A stretch of DNA of 19,394 bases, taken from the NCBI GenBank assembly GCA_900765525.1, contig CAAFRY010000230.1, positions 1-19,394 of the forward strand, given 5' to 3'. The notes below the pieces were generated by a model. It searched no databases, was not told the origin of the DNA, and saw only the letters and a program-made list of their open reading frames with translations. How positions within the stretch are numbered: position 1 is the stretch's first letter; each line of letters opens with the position of its first letter. The position numbers and the translations under genes were made by a program. Source of the DNA: an uncultured Blautia sp. (lineage in GTDB: Bacteria > Bacillota > Clostridia > Lachnospirales > Lachnospiraceae). Positions 7,189 through 18,000 of this stretch are shown here, piece by piece.

Positions 7189-8442
7189 TTATTCTACGAT
7201 ACCGTCGATAGTTGCCTGGGCCTTAGCCGCAGCGTCTTCCGGCGTGGATACGCCTGTCATAGCTTCGTTAAAGGCAAGAGAAATAGCATCGGACACACTT
7301 GGCCAATCAGCCAGAGGTCCTCTTGCCTGTGCATACTGCAGCTCCTCTACAAAAGGTTCATAAGGAGAGCCTTCTTCAAACTGGTTTTCTGCAATAGTCT
7401 GGTCTGCAGAAATATATCCGAAAGCATCCATCATATATTTTACCTGCTCTTCTTCTGTAGCATATTCCAGGAAAGCCAGGGCGCCTTCTGTATTTCCGCC
7501 TTTGATTACCGCATAATTCTCACCGCCCAGACAGGATGCATATTCGCTGTCCTTTGGAATCAGAGTTACTTTCCAGTTCAAATCAGGAGCTTCCTGCTGC
7601 ATGGTAGGAATCTGCCAAGGTCCGTTTACCATCATAGCCACGTTGCCGGAGATAAACTGATTCATAACATCGCCCTGGGTCCAGTTGGTACATTCCTTGC
7701 TCATAACACCACTGTCTACTAAATCTTTTGCAAAGGTAAGCGCCTTAATGCCTCCTTCAGAGTCAATCTCATAGGAGCTGGCTCCTGTGGACCACAGCCA
7801 GGGAACAAAGTTAAAGGTTCCCTCTTCGTTCTGCACACTGCAGAAAGCCAGTCCTGACACAGAATCCGTGGTCAGAGATTTTGCTGTATCCATCAGTTCA
7901 TCCCAGGTAGTGGGAACTGTACATCCTTTCTCATTGAGCATATCTTCGTTGTAATATAAGGCAAGGCAGTTAGCTCCAAAGGGCACTCCGTATAATTTTC
8001 CGTCCAGTGTACAGGAATTTACCGTACCCTCATAATAATTATCCACGTCAAACTTACCAGTCAGGTCCTCGAAGATTCCCATGGTTGCATAAGAAGCATG
8101 GTCCGGAGAATCCAAAATAGCAATGTCCGGAAGCTCATCTGCAGAAGCTCCGATAGAAAGCTGCTTCTTAAAATCAGCAAAGGGAACATATTTTGCCGTA
8201 ACCTCATAGTCATCCTGAGAATCATTGTAGTCCTGGATTACCTTATCCAAAGCCACCTGATGGCCTTCCGTCTCCCAATAATACCAGATGGTAACGTCCT
8301 GAGTTTCCCCTTCTGCTTCCGTCTCCTGGGTTTCTCCTCCCTCTGTTGTCTCTGTATCCTCTGAAGAGCCGCCGCATCCGGCCAGCATTCCCATAGCCAT
8401 CATAGCTACCAGGCCCATGGATAATAATTTTTTCAGTTTCAT
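7189..8442 (-). CDS. Sugar-binding lipoprotein of ABC transporter
   Basis: A 417-residue extracellular solute-binding protein (family 1, MalE-like) that captures a carbohydrate ligand for the two downstream permeases. It begins MKLKKLLSMGLVAMMAMG with lipobox LAGC (Cys23), so it is anchored to the outer face of the membrane. An acidic Glu/Thr-rich linker follows (about 24-50), then the mature domain with DVTIWYYWETEG and the PTTWDELMDTAKSL segment typical of the family. I chose ATG 8440-8442 because AGGAGG lies 8 nt upstream; the ORF extends ten codons further to an ATG lacking a site. It is the first gene of the transporter/GH31 operon, with a promoter and shared 27-bp element upstream. Ligand identity cannot be told. 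Confidence 0.93.
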   Translation of the reverse strand: MKLKKLLSMGLVAMMAMGMLAGCGGSSEDTETTEGGETQETEAEGETQDVTIWYYWETEGHQVALDKVIQDYNDSQDDYEVTAKYVPFADFKKQLSIGASADELPDIAILDSPDHASYATMGIFEDLTGKFDVDNYYEGTVNSCTLDGKLYGVPFGANCLALYYNEDMLNEKGCTVPTTWDELMDTAKSLTTDSVSGLAFCSVQNEEGTFNFVPWLWSTGASSYEIDSEGGIKALTFAKDLVDSGVMSKECTNWTQGDVMNQFISGNVAMMVNGPWQIPTMQQEAPDLNWKVTLIPKDSEYASCLGGENYAVIKGGNTEGALAFLEYATEEEQVKYMMDAFGYISADQTIAENQFEEGSPYEPFVEELQYAQARGPLADWPSVSDAISLAFNEAMTGVSTPEDAAAKAQATIDGIVE

Positions 8443-8483
8443 GCTTTTTTTCCTCCTTACTTTCTCTCTCATTTGTTGTCTCT

Positions 8484-8512
8484 ATTGTAAGTGAAAACCC
8501 TCCAAACCTGAA
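8484..8512 (-). promoter_or_regulatory. Promoter of the transporter/GH31 operon
   Basis: On the minus strand, -10 TACAAT (8484-8489), 17-bp spacer, weak -35 TTCAGG (8507-8512). A poor -35 next to an upstream conserved element fits an activator-dependent promoter. The 5' leader would be about 35 nt. Confidence 0.55.
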
Positions 8513-8518
8513 TTCCAC

Positions 8519-8545
8519 AAATCTAAAAAAGGAGGACATTTCTAA
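8519..8545 (-). promoter_or_regulatory. Shared 27-bp element, copy A (transporter operon)
   Basis: Reads TTAGAAA-TGTCC-TCCTTTTTTAGATTT on the minus strand. It contains two TTAGA half-sites 19 bp apart, as expected for a direct-repeat AraC-type site. From its position 25 to the -10 hexamer there are exactly 31 bp, the same as in copies B (19211-19237) and C (11979-12005). Binding by the neighbouring response regulator is inferred. Confidence 0.65.
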
Positions 8546-8569
8546 GGGCAATTCTTTTTTCTTTACAGA

Positions 8570-10093
8570 TTATTTATGGATTCTCCGGTACTCTGCGGGA
8601 AGCTGTCCTGTCTGGGCCTTAAATACTCTGCTGAAATATTTGGAATCTGAATATCCCACCATTTCCGCAATCTCATAGAGCTTCAATTGGGTGCCCAGCA
8701 ACAGTTCCTTGGCCTTTTCAATACGGAATTCTTTCATATAGGCGCTGAAATTCACACCCATTTCCTGATGGAACTGAGTCCCCAGATATTCCGGAGTAAT
8801 TCCCAGCTTCTGAGCGATTTCCTCCAGGGTAACACCGCTTCGGTAATACTCATGAATCATGGCCACCGCCCGCTTCACTGTCAGATTTTCTATAGCATTT
8901 TTCTGTTTTCCTATTCTGTCCAGAAGAGCATTGGCAGCTTTTTTCAGGCCTTTCCTGGTTCTGGTCTTTGTAATCTGCTCCAACAGCTCCCTCTGCTCAA
9001 AGCCTTCTTCATTAAAGTTTCCCGTCTCTTTTAAAAAGCTCAGCATAGCCCAGAAAAAACGGACATAACATTCCTTTACATTCTGAGGCTCATATATCTT
9101 TTGATTCTGAAAATATCTGCGAAAATTTTCCACGCTTTTCTCTATTCGGACAGAATCGTTGGTACAGACGGCCAGCTTCATCTGGTTTTCAAGCTCCAGA
9201 GGGTATACGCACAAGGAGGTCTGCACAGATTTGATTTCCGGCAGGGATATGATAATCTCATCTCCCATGGGGATACTCCATTCCAGATAATGCTCTAACT
9301 CTTCATAATCTGTCTTCAGACTACAGATGCTTTCTGTCTCCACCCATCCCATAGCAATTCCTGACAATCCCTCTCCCCTTCCAAGAAAGTGGCTCTGTAT
9401 CCACCGTTTTACATTGTCCTTCTTTTGATAATGGTATAGAAACAGCCGGATTTCTTTTTTTCGCTCATCTTCCTGAAGACAAAAATCAATCTGTGTTTTT
9501 TCTCTCAGGATATTTCGGATTTTCCAGATAAATTCTGCCTTTTTCTTTTCCGTCCACTCCTCAAAATAAACCACCAAAAGAGCCAGGGGCATCTGCTGAG
9601 GAATATGGAATTCTTTCTGCAAATAATCCGACACCTCCCGGTCTATCACTAGCTCGCCTCCTAAAATATTTTTCATCACCTGGTCCAGGCCTCCGATTTT
9701 TTCCGGCTTTTTTCTGCGGCTGTTTTTTAGTTCGGCCTTAATACGGGCTATGGCTTCTGAAAAATCTCCCAGGACAATGGGCTTTAACAGATACTCTGTA
9801 ACACCCATCCGCATAGCGGTCCTGGCATATTCAAATTCTGAATAAGCAGACAGTACAATGGCTTTGGCCTGGCATCCTTCCCCATACAAAGTTTCCAGCA
9901 TCTGCAGGCCATCCATCACCGGCATACGCACGTCTGTAATGATAATATCCGGTGTCTCTCTCCGGATAATCTCCAGACCCTTTTCTCCGTTTTCTGCTTC
10001 GCCCACTATCTGGTTCTCCTTGTCCAGTTTTGGCAGGAGCCTGCGTATTCCTTCCCGGATGCGTATTTCATCCTCCACAATTACAAATCTCAT
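8570..10093 (-). CDS. Response regulator with AraC-type DNA-binding domain (YesN-like)
   Basis: A 507-residue cytoplasmic response regulator. The receiver domain (1-120) shows the acidic pair in VEDE, phospho-acceptor D54 in IIITDVRMPVMDG, the conserved Ser/Thr position in VLSAYSE and K104 in YLLKPI. A poorly conserved middle region (about 140-400) is usual for the YesN family. The C-terminal 100 residues form two AraC helix-turn-helix units: VTLEEIAQKLGITPEYLGTQF and KLYEIAEMVGYSDSKYFSRVF, ending GQLPAEYRRIHK. The start ATG follows GGAAGGAAG, 15 bp after the kinase stop. It probably activates the three promoters carrying the 27-bp element, including its own operon. No clear terminator lies between its stop and copy A of that element. 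Confidence 0.93.
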   Translation of the reverse strand: MRFVIVEDEIRIREGIRRLLPKLDKENQIVGEAENGEKGLEIIRRETPDIIITDVRMPVMDGLQMLETLYGEGCQAKAIVLSAYSEFEYARTAMRMGVTEYLLKPIVLGDFSEAIARIKAELKNSRRKKPEKIGGLDQVMKNILGGELVIDREVSDYLQKEFHIPQQMPLALLVVYFEEWTEKKKAEFIWKIRNILREKTQIDFCLQEDERKKEIRLFLYHYQKKDNVKRWIQSHFLGRGEGLSGIAMGWVETESICSLKTDYEELEHYLEWSIPMGDEIIISLPEIKSVQTSLCVYPLELENQMKLAVCTNDSVRIEKSVENFRRYFQNQKIYEPQNVKECYVRFFWAMLSFLKETGNFNEEGFEQRELLEQITKTRTRKGLKKAANALLDRIGKQKNAIENLTVKRAVAMIHEYYRSGVTLEEIAQKLGITPEYLGTQFHQEMGVNFSAYMKEFRIEKAKELLLGTQLKLYEIAEMVGYSDSKYFSRVFKAQTGQLPAEYRRIHK

Positions 10094-10108
10094 GTTCTTC
10101 CTTCCCCT

Positions 10109-11914
10109 CTATGGCAATATTTTCGGTATAAAGATGGAGACTCCCGTATATTCTCCCAGTTTACTGTCAATTTCCACTGAAGCCTTATCTCCATAATACA
10201 TCTTTATCCTGGTAATGGCGTTTTCCATACCAATACAGCTTCTTTCCCGGCTTTCCGGATAAATTCCCCGATTTATCCTGTCCACCATGTCCCGGGGCAT
10301 ACCGGCTCCGTTATCCCAAATCAAAATCCGCAGTTTTCCTTCTGCCGGCTCCAAGCTGACCTTCAGAATATACGTCTCTTTCTCCACCTTAAAGCCGTGA
10401 TAAATGGCATTTTCCACAAAGGGCTGAAACAGAAGCTTATGTATTTTCCAGTCTAAAACCTCTGGGTCTGCATGAACTTCACAGGCAAAGGTATTTTTCA
10501 GCCGTGTCTGCTGCAGGAACAAATACTGTTTCAGCCATTCCATTTCCCTGCTGACTTTCACTTCCCCATTACTGTTATCTATTCCATAGCGGAGAATTCC
10601 CGCCAGGGAAGTAATGGAATTGCTGATTTCATATTCATCTCTGTCAATGGCCATCCAGTTAATGGTATCCAAAGTATTATACAGAAAATGGGGATTTATC
10701 TGAGCCTCCAATGCGGCAATTTCCGCCCTTCTCTGTTTCTCCCCGGCTTCCTTTTCCTTCACAGCAGCCTGTTCCAGTTCATCCATCATCTGGTTAAACT
10801 GGTTCTCAATAATCTGAATCTCTGTAGGTGTTCTTCGGTCAATGATCGTGCGGACTGAAAGCCTGCCTCCCTGGGCAGCTTTCATGGTTCCCACCAGCCG
10901 GTTAATAGAGCCCATAAGATTCCTGGTCATGGTAATAATCAACAGCAGCAAAATCAAGGCCGTTATCCCTAATACCAGAAGCATGATTCTCTGCTGATTA
11001 TCCAGTCTGGTCTGCAGCTCCTTCTGGTCCGATACCTGGACAATATCCACCCCGAATTCATCATCATATACCAGGTCTATGGCCGCCTGCCAGGACTGGC
11101 TTCCCTTTGTCTCCCGAAGAAAAGATTCATACCGGGATTTTCTCTCCTGCATGTCCTCTGACCAGGAAATTATCTTTTTTCCCAAAAGCTCTTTATCCGG
11201 ACCGGAAAACAGCTTCCCGTCTCTGCCTACCATAAATTTATAATTATTTTCACTGTTATCGCTGGCGCACATTTCCTCCAGCATCATTTCATCTACACTG
11301 ACAACCACCACCCCTAAGGGCTTATCCACATTTTGGTAGTCAATTATCCTGTGACCCAGATGAAACAGATAGTAGTCCTTAGATGCATAGGTTCCCGCCT
11401 GCCTGGTAGGAATAATACTGGTCTCATTATCTTTGGAGATAAAATCATATATTTCCTGCCTGCTCATGCCCATGTTCCCCATCCAGGAGGTCTTGGTGGA
11501 AGAACCGGTCAGCAAATCATAAAAAACCGTCTGGCCGCTTTCTGTGAGGATGGTAATACATTTAATATGCTCCTTGGTGTAAAACATCCCCCTGAGCGTA
11601 CGCCGGAGCTGTCCTGTGGTCACTGCAATCTCCCTGCTCTGGTTAATATTATCCACCATGTCCACAATATCGTCATTCATATATATCTGATACAAAATAT
11701 CCTCATAGGAATCTACCCATACCTCCAGGCTGCTCTGGGTCTGGGCCAGGTTTGCCTTCATCAGGTCTTCCACGTTTTCTCTTACAATGCGGGATGTATT
11801 CAGATAAGAAAATAAAATCAGCAAAACAGACGGCAGAAGAGCCGTCAGCAGAAATACACTGAGCATCTTCCCCTTTAAACTTTTCCAGGAAAGACCGGAT
11901 ATAAAATTTTTCAC
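10109..11914 (-). CDS. Membrane sensor histidine kinase (YesM-like)
   Basis: A 601-residue inner-membrane kinase that pairs with the downstream regulator. TM1 is at about 18-38, an extracellular sensor region (Cache-like by position and size) at about 40-305, TM2 at about 309-330, then a HAMP region to about 385. The His_kinase domain has H409 in ALEAQINPHFLYNTLDTINW, the signature of the YesM/LytS group, and an ATP-binding domain with N box QPFVENAIYHGF (497-508), DNGAGMP (534-540) and GMENAITRI. The start is GTG 11912-11914, preceded by GGGGGGA 4 nt upstream. Its ligand is probably an extracellular sugar, or a loaded binding protein. It is first in the kinase-regulator operon, with its own element-bearing promoter. 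Confidence 0.92.
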   Translation of the reverse strand: MKNFISGLSWKSLKGKMLSVFLLTALLPSVLLILFSYLNTSRIVRENVEDLMKANLAQTQSSLEVWVDSYEDILYQIYMNDDIVDMVDNINQSREIAVTTGQLRRTLRGMFYTKEHIKCITILTESGQTVFYDLLTGSSTKTSWMGNMGMSRQEIYDFISKDNETSIIPTRQAGTYASKDYYLFHLGHRIIDYQNVDKPLGVVVVSVDEMMLEEMCASDNSENNYKFMVGRDGKLFSGPDKELLGKKIISWSEDMQERKSRYESFLRETKGSQSWQAAIDLVYDDEFGVDIVQVSDQKELQTRLDNQQRIMLLVLGITALILLLLIITMTRNLMGSINRLVGTMKAAQGGRLSVRTIIDRRTPTEIQIIENQFNQMMDELEQAAVKEKEAGEKQRRAEIAALEAQINPHFLYNTLDTINWMAIDRDEYEISNSITSLAGILRYGIDNSNGEVKVSREMEWLKQYLFLQQTRLKNTFACEVHADPEVLDWKIHKLLFQPFVENAIYHGFKVEKETYILKVSLEPAEGKLRILIWDNGAGMPRDMVDRINRGIYPESRERSCIGMENAITRIKMYYGDKASVEIDSKLGEYTGVSIFIPKILP

Positions 11915-11938
11915 ATAATCCCCCCATTATTGTTGATT

Positions 11939-11972
11939 ATTATACTATAGCATTTTTTTCAGGCTTTTTTAA
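11939..11972 (-). promoter_or_regulatory. Promoter of the kinase/regulator operon
   Basis: On the minus strand, -10 TATAGT (11944-11949) with -35 TTAAAA (11967-11972) at 17 bp, or an overlapping TATAAT at 11939-11944 with a poor -35 (AAAGCC). Only the first choice sits 31 bp from the shared element. A leader of roughly 23 nt would precede the GTG start. Confidence 0.5.
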
Positions 11973-11978
11973 GAGAAG

Positions 11979-12005
11979 AAATATGAAAAAGGAGGAGTTT
12001 TCTAA
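11979..12005 (-). promoter_or_regulatory. Shared 27-bp element, copy C (kinase/regulator operon)
   Basis: Reads TTAGAAA-ACTCC-TCCTTTTTCATATTT on the minus strand. It is the most divergent copy in its right half, but the TTAGAAA block, the TCCTTTTT block and the 31-bp distance to TATAGT are kept. It overlaps the terminator of the giant gene, so part of its T run may be explained by termination. Confidence 0.55.
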
Positions 12006-12012
12006 GCTCCCC
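11986..12012 (-). terminator. Intrinsic terminator of the giant gene
   Basis: On the minus strand, stem GGGGAG (12007-12012) pairs with CTCCTC (11992-11997, one G-U pair) around a 9-nt loop, followed by C and TTTTT (11986-11990). It lies about 20 bp beyond the stop codon. The stem and T run share bases with copy C of the 27-bp element. Confidence 0.65.
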
Positions 12013-12033
12013 CCTTTCTGATTACTTTTTCTG

Positions 12034-15000
12034 TTACTTGTTATTTTTCTTTTTTCCTCTCAGGCTGAGTCTAATCCAGATTGCTGCTGAGCATAGGCCG
12101 GCGGCTGTCCAGGGCAGAATCCATGTGGTATCGCCGGTTTTTACCGCCGATTTCTCACTGCTCTGTCCGCTGGAACCTGTCTTACCGGAAGTTCCTGTGT
12201 TCTTCTGCCCGCCTCCTGTATTCTGAGGCTCGTTCTTCCCTTTCCCTTCTGTGTCGTCCGGATTTGTATCTCCTGAATTATTTGTATCGTCCGGGTTATC
12301 CGGTGTCTCTCCCGGATTCTCTGTATCATTTGGGCTATCCGGTGTTTCTCCCGGGTTCTCTGTATCATTTGGGTTATCCGGTGTCTCTCCCGGATTCTCT
12401 GTATCATCCGGGTTATCCGGTGTCTCTCCCGGACTCTCTGTATCATCCGGGTCTGCCCCAGGTTTCTCCTGAATGGTTACCCGGAGTTCTTCTGTCATTT
12501 CGCCAAACAGAATGGTTACTGTAATTTCTCCTGGTTTGAATGAATCAAAGCCGTTTATCTGGTATTCCTCCGAGGACAAAACTTTTCTGCTTCCATCTGA
12601 ATAAACGGCAGTCACCGTAAGCTTATCCGGCGTTATCTGCTCTCCCACCTGATAAAGAGTTTTTCCGTTGATTTCCAGTCCTACAAGCTGAATCGGAATT
12701 TCTTCTACTGTTACCTGGAAAGTCTTCTCTATGGAACCGCTGCTGACATAAATGGTCTGAACGCCAACGGTATCTTTATTGTAGCCACCGACTTGATACT
12801 CATCTTCTGTAAGCTGTCTTTCTGTCTGGTCTGTATAAATTCCCGTTACCAGAAGTCCGGTCAAGTCCAACTCTTCACCCTTCTGATACGTCAGTTTTTC
12901 AGGAGATGTCAGACGCAGGTCCGCTAAAACAGGCTCTTCATCAACCACAATCCTGGCCTCTCCGGTTGCCCAGGCTCCTGTTTCCTGATTTTCATAGGTA
13001 ATAACAACTGTCTTTTCACCGGAAATATTCATATCAATTTCATTTCCGTTAAAGGTGTAGCTATCTGGTGACAGGGTCTCCCTGGTTCCGTCTGTGTATA
13101 CAGCCTCCACGGTCCAGCCGGAAATATCCAAAGTTTCTCCCAGTCCATATTCTGTTCTGTCCGGCGTTACCTGCAGTTTATGGATATATGGTTCTCCTGT
13201 TTCCTCTATCACCTGTACCCAAAGACTTGCGCTCAAAGCCACCCCTTCTTCATCCGGATATCCTACAGCCGTTACCAGAAGCTCCAGATTTTCACAAGGA
13301 ATGCTGGAATCAAAACCGCTGATTTGATACTCCTGGTCAGATAAGGTTTTCCATGTTCCGTTGTTATATTTCAGAATAACCTCCAGTCCCGTGGTATCCA
13401 GTTCTTCTCCTGTCACATAGGACACTTTATTTGGTACAGATGAAATTACCAGTTCTTCCGGGCTTCTCTCTATCAATCCGACAGACTGAAGAAGGGCAAC
13501 TGCCTGGTCCACCTGTTCCTGGGTAGCCTCTTCGTTTCCGTATAGTGCATTAGCTTCAGTCAAAGCCGCTTTCAGGGCTTCTATACTATCTGCAGTATAT
13601 TCCTCCGGATTTATGGACGCCAGGATTTGGGAAGCTTTCTCAATCTCCTGATACAGAGCATCTTTTTGTACAGGAAGCTGCTCCGGTTCTGTGACCTTGT
13701 ACAGGAAGGTCTTGGTAACAATACGGATGCCTTCCTTGTAAGAAATTACAGCTCCCCTGGTTCCCTCTGTGGTTGTATAGAAACCTCTTATGGTATATTC
13801 CTGGTCTGTAAGCTCTCTCTGGGAATCATCTGAGTACAAAGCTTTTACGCTCATTCCCGCTGTATCTAATTCTTCTCCCACAAGATATTCCGTCTTATCC
13901 GGAGCCTTAATCTCCAAATCCACCAGAGAAGCTTCTTCCTTCACCGGCTTTTTCACCTCTATATAGGTCAGCTGAATGCTTTCGTTGTTTCCGGCCTCCG
14001 GATCCATAAGAATATCCAGGGTAAGATAACCGTTTACTGCAGCGGCTTCTCCTTCCCATACGCCTTTTCCCCATTTTGTTACAGTAAATCCGTCCTGAGA
14101 AAGTTGTTTTTGATTTTCTGTTCCATAATCTGTATAGATGGCAGGATTATCGCAGCAGCCCCAACTATTTCCGAAACCCACTGAGACAGGATAGACTCCG
14201 TCTTCCAGATTTGTCTGGAATTTATAGGAAATATAAATACTGCCCCCTATCTGCTCTAAATTCTGGAATTGATTGGCAGCAAACACAAAGCTGTCCTCTA
14301 CGGAAGAACCGTCTGCCACCGGCTGAGCGTCTATCCAGTTGGTAAATACCTTTCCTCCCTGGACATAAGAATCATTGGTTCCATTTTTATCCACAAGTCC
14401 CCATTCCATTCCTGTTACAGAATCTTTGGCAAATACCTGGTCCGTAAGGCTCTGGCAGCTTCCCAGCTTTCCGTCCCCAGATATGGTAGCCGGGTTATTG
14501 TCTCCGCAGTCTACAAAGTACAGCAGGCTGCTGTCTGTCATACTTTCCGCTGTCCGCAGCTGTGCCATAGCCTTGCGCAGCGCTTCAGCACATTGGTTTA
14601 CCTCTTCCTGTTTTTCTAAACCTACAAAATCTGCTTCTATATAAACCTTTGCAGCCTCCATGGCCTGCTGCAAAGCTGCCCAGGAGCTTTCCTCGTAAGC
14701 GCCTTCCTCGTTGGAAAGAGAGGCTGCTCCGTTGTAAAGCTGCTTCAGCACAGACAAATCCGCTTCCGGATTTTCCCCGGCTCTGGTAATCTTGATATAG
14801 CTTACATAGAGGGTGCCTCCATCCAGGGCTCTCTCATAGCTAAGGCTCAGTTTATTACCGTCATCTTCCCCTACCGTCACATTTACACTGCGTGAAACAG
14901 CAATATCTGTGTAGTTGGTTGCTTCTCCCATATCAAAGGTTTCTGCTTCCTCGCCATTAGCCTTTACCGTAACATTTCCGCCGTAACAGCTTCCCCACAT

Positions 15001-18000
15001 ATTGTAATAGCCGGTCTCAACCGTATATTCTCCCGGCTCCAGCTCAAAAGCATAACGAATATATTTTTCGCTTCCGGTATAACCGTTTTCCTGATTCTGG
15101 AAATCTGTGCAGCGCCAGGTTTCATATTTATCTTCCAGGTCATTGCTTTCCCAGCTTCTGGCTGCCTGCCATTTGGTCCACAGGCCTACACTCAGATTCT
15201 GGGCATCTACAGGATAATCCTGGTCAGTAATTACAATCCCCCATTTGTATCCGGTATTGGGGTCTACTCCGTAATAGCTGTCTGTTTTGCTGTTTCTGGT
15301 GCCGAACATTTCATCCTTCGGAAGGGTGGATACATTATTATCACCGCAATCCACAAAATACAACACTGAGCTGTCCACACTGGCTGTATCTCTGCTTTCT
15401 GCTGCTTTTATGCTAAAATTATCCAGGAATACTGCTCCCTTTTTCAGTTCTGAGGTATCTGCTGAAATTTCTACCGTCATACCCTGTCCAATCCAGAGGG
15501 CCAGAACAGACTCTTCATAATTCTCCCCCAGGCATATCTCCTTTTCATAGGAATTTACCTCCTGGCCTTTGGAACTGACTACAACTTTCATTTTTACCTT
15601 GCCGGAGACATTCTGGCTTCCCCTGGAATACAGTCCCAGATAATAGTTTCCTGCAGGAATTCCTTCTACGGTCTGTACAAGACTGCTGTCCTTTGTCAGT
15701 TCTGCATGGTAGCCGTCATAAGAATTTTGTGCCCTTTTATTTACCTCTACGCCCTCAGCAGTCCAGCCATAAGTATCTCCGGTTCCGAATCCAGGATTGA
15801 TAATGTATTCATCTGTAGCTTCTTCATTGGGATTCTGGAAATAAATCTGGACAGTCACATCCTTCTTTACATTTTTAATTGCCAGGGTATAAGTTCCGTC
15901 CTTCTGTTCCTTAGCCTCCTCTGTTTTTTCCTCTCCGTTGACTAGGATTTGCCGGATTCCTTCCTCCGGTGTAATCAGTACGTCAAAGGTACCTCCCTTT
16001 TCCACATAATTCTGGGCAGAAGCAGCATAGCCCCCTTCTGTTGTGCGGATGTCAATTCTATACTCCTCTTTCTGCTCCAGAGCCTGCTCCAAGGACAGGG
16101 GAGTAATGATAAATTTATCCAGGTTTGGCGTGCGGTTTACCAGAACATTGGTGCCTGCAACACTCTGAGAGCCTCCATAATATACCTTCCAGCTATCGTC
16201 GTTATATACCCGAATTTTGTTGGTTCCTTTTGTTAAATACAGCGAAATAGATTTTTCTTTGAAAGTATCCTGTGAATAAGTATTGATAAAGAAATATCTA
16301 TGATTGCTGGTTTCCTCTCCCTCTTGGTCTGTCACAGCTACAGACATATATTTATCTATAATCTTTGTATTATAGCTGTGAGAGCCGCAGATTTCATCAT
16401 TGGACTGGAATATCTGAAGCTGATAGCTTCCTTCTTCTTCTGCCTCATAGGTAAATTCCAGATACTGTCCCGGCGTATCTTTGGCATTTTGGGAGCCATT
16501 CATACCGGCCACATATTTTCCTCCGGAAGCCCCGGTACTTTCCCGAATCTCATAGCTTCCTTCTGCGCCGGAGGGAATGCAGTCCTCCGCTTCAATGATT
16601 GTGACCAAATCTGCGGTTTCTTCTTCTGTGGGCTGTTTGACCCGCATATAATCCAGCGCAATATCCGCCGTGGCGTCAAAGTCAATAATGTTGATTCCTT
16701 TTTGCAGGTAAACGGTTGCCCCTGAAGTTTTCCATTTCTCTTTAGTGTCAGATACGGCTATGGTTTTCGCCAGATTGGTCAGCGTCACATCTGTATTTCC
16801 AATATAAAGGTTGGCTTTCCCCTCTTTTTGGGACTGATAGCGGAACTCCATGTTATACAGACCGCTTTCTTCTACCACTACTGTCCAGCGGATACCGCCG
16901 CCGTCCTCCACGGAAATCTCAGAAAGCCCTGTCACATAGCCGCTTCCGGAATAGCCCTCCAATTTATTCTGCCGCTTCACTGCAGAAATTTTATTCGTTT
17001 CCCAGGTTTTATTACTGGTGAGGGTATTAAAATCTGCTTCCTCTGCCTCATAAATCTTATCAAAGGAAACGCTGCCCCCATTGTAAGCCCCTTCATAGGA
17101 TACAACCAGCACGTCATGCAGCACCTCTCCGTTTTCTGTTTCATCTGTGGAGGTAATGGAAATGGTGTGCGTTCCTGCCGCTAAATCCAGATATTCCACA
17201 TGATTTCCCATGTTATTTGTGAGAAGGGTATTTTTCATGACCATTGTAGTCGAAATAGTGCCGTCTGTCTCCATGGTCTGGGTCTGATTTAATCCCACGC
17301 TGCTTTCCGCCTGATTTCTCAGGGTTCCTGTTCCGTTTCCGTATACATAGGTCAGTTTATATCTTCCGTCCACCGGAACCTGGATACTATAGGTCAGCTT
17401 GCCTCCTTTTTTCATATACACGCCGCCGTCATTGGACATATACTTTGTAGGCCCAAAATAATCTGATTTATTATCGTACACACTGATAACACTGGCATTG
17501 CCGGAAATCTGCGCCTCTTCCGCCTCATAATAATTGATATAAGACGAGGTAAGTACAGACGTCTCCTGCTCTGCATCCGTCTTTGTCACAGTCATACAAT
17601 AAGCTGTAGAAAATTTCATATTCTGGATACTGACAGAAACGTCTCCGTCCTCGTCCACGGCAAAATCTCCTTCCAGCAGTACCGGAGGTCCGTACTCTGA
17701 GCCCTCCATTCCTACATAGCTGGCTGCCTCCACTTTAATATGGACATAGGATTCTTCCTGGAATACTTTTGTCTCATCCAGATTTTCCAGAATGACAGAG
17801 GCAGCTCCGTCCTGTCCTCCGAACAACACTTTGGCACTTTCCTTCTGTTCATCTATGGCAGCCAGGCCATACAGTTGGTCATAATAGGCTGTAGAGCTGA
17901 CCTTCAGACGCTGTCCGCTCATATCTCCGTACCATTTGAAAGCCCACCAGGCTCCATTTCCCTCGTTGGCCTCTGCTGCCAAATCGTTCAGGTCATTGGC

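Noticed and set aside
7060..7722. 220-codon plus-strand open frame
   Set aside because: It is antisense to the binding-protein and permease genes, with low-complexity Cys/Phe/Ser-rich content and no ribosome site.
8546..8569. Terminator between the response regulator and the binding-protein operon
   Set aside because: No stable stem precedes the T run within copy A, so that T run was kept as part of the regulatory element and not called a terminator.
12284..12452. Regular repeats that could suggest a CRISPR array
   Set aside because: The 39-bp units are directly adjacent without unique spacers and stay in frame with the coding sequence.
12081..12524. Plus-strand open frames with repeated SLPDSLYHLGYPV-like protein units
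   Set aside because: They are antisense readings of the 39-bp linker repeat of the giant gene; no ribosome site and the minus-strand frame is clearly coding.
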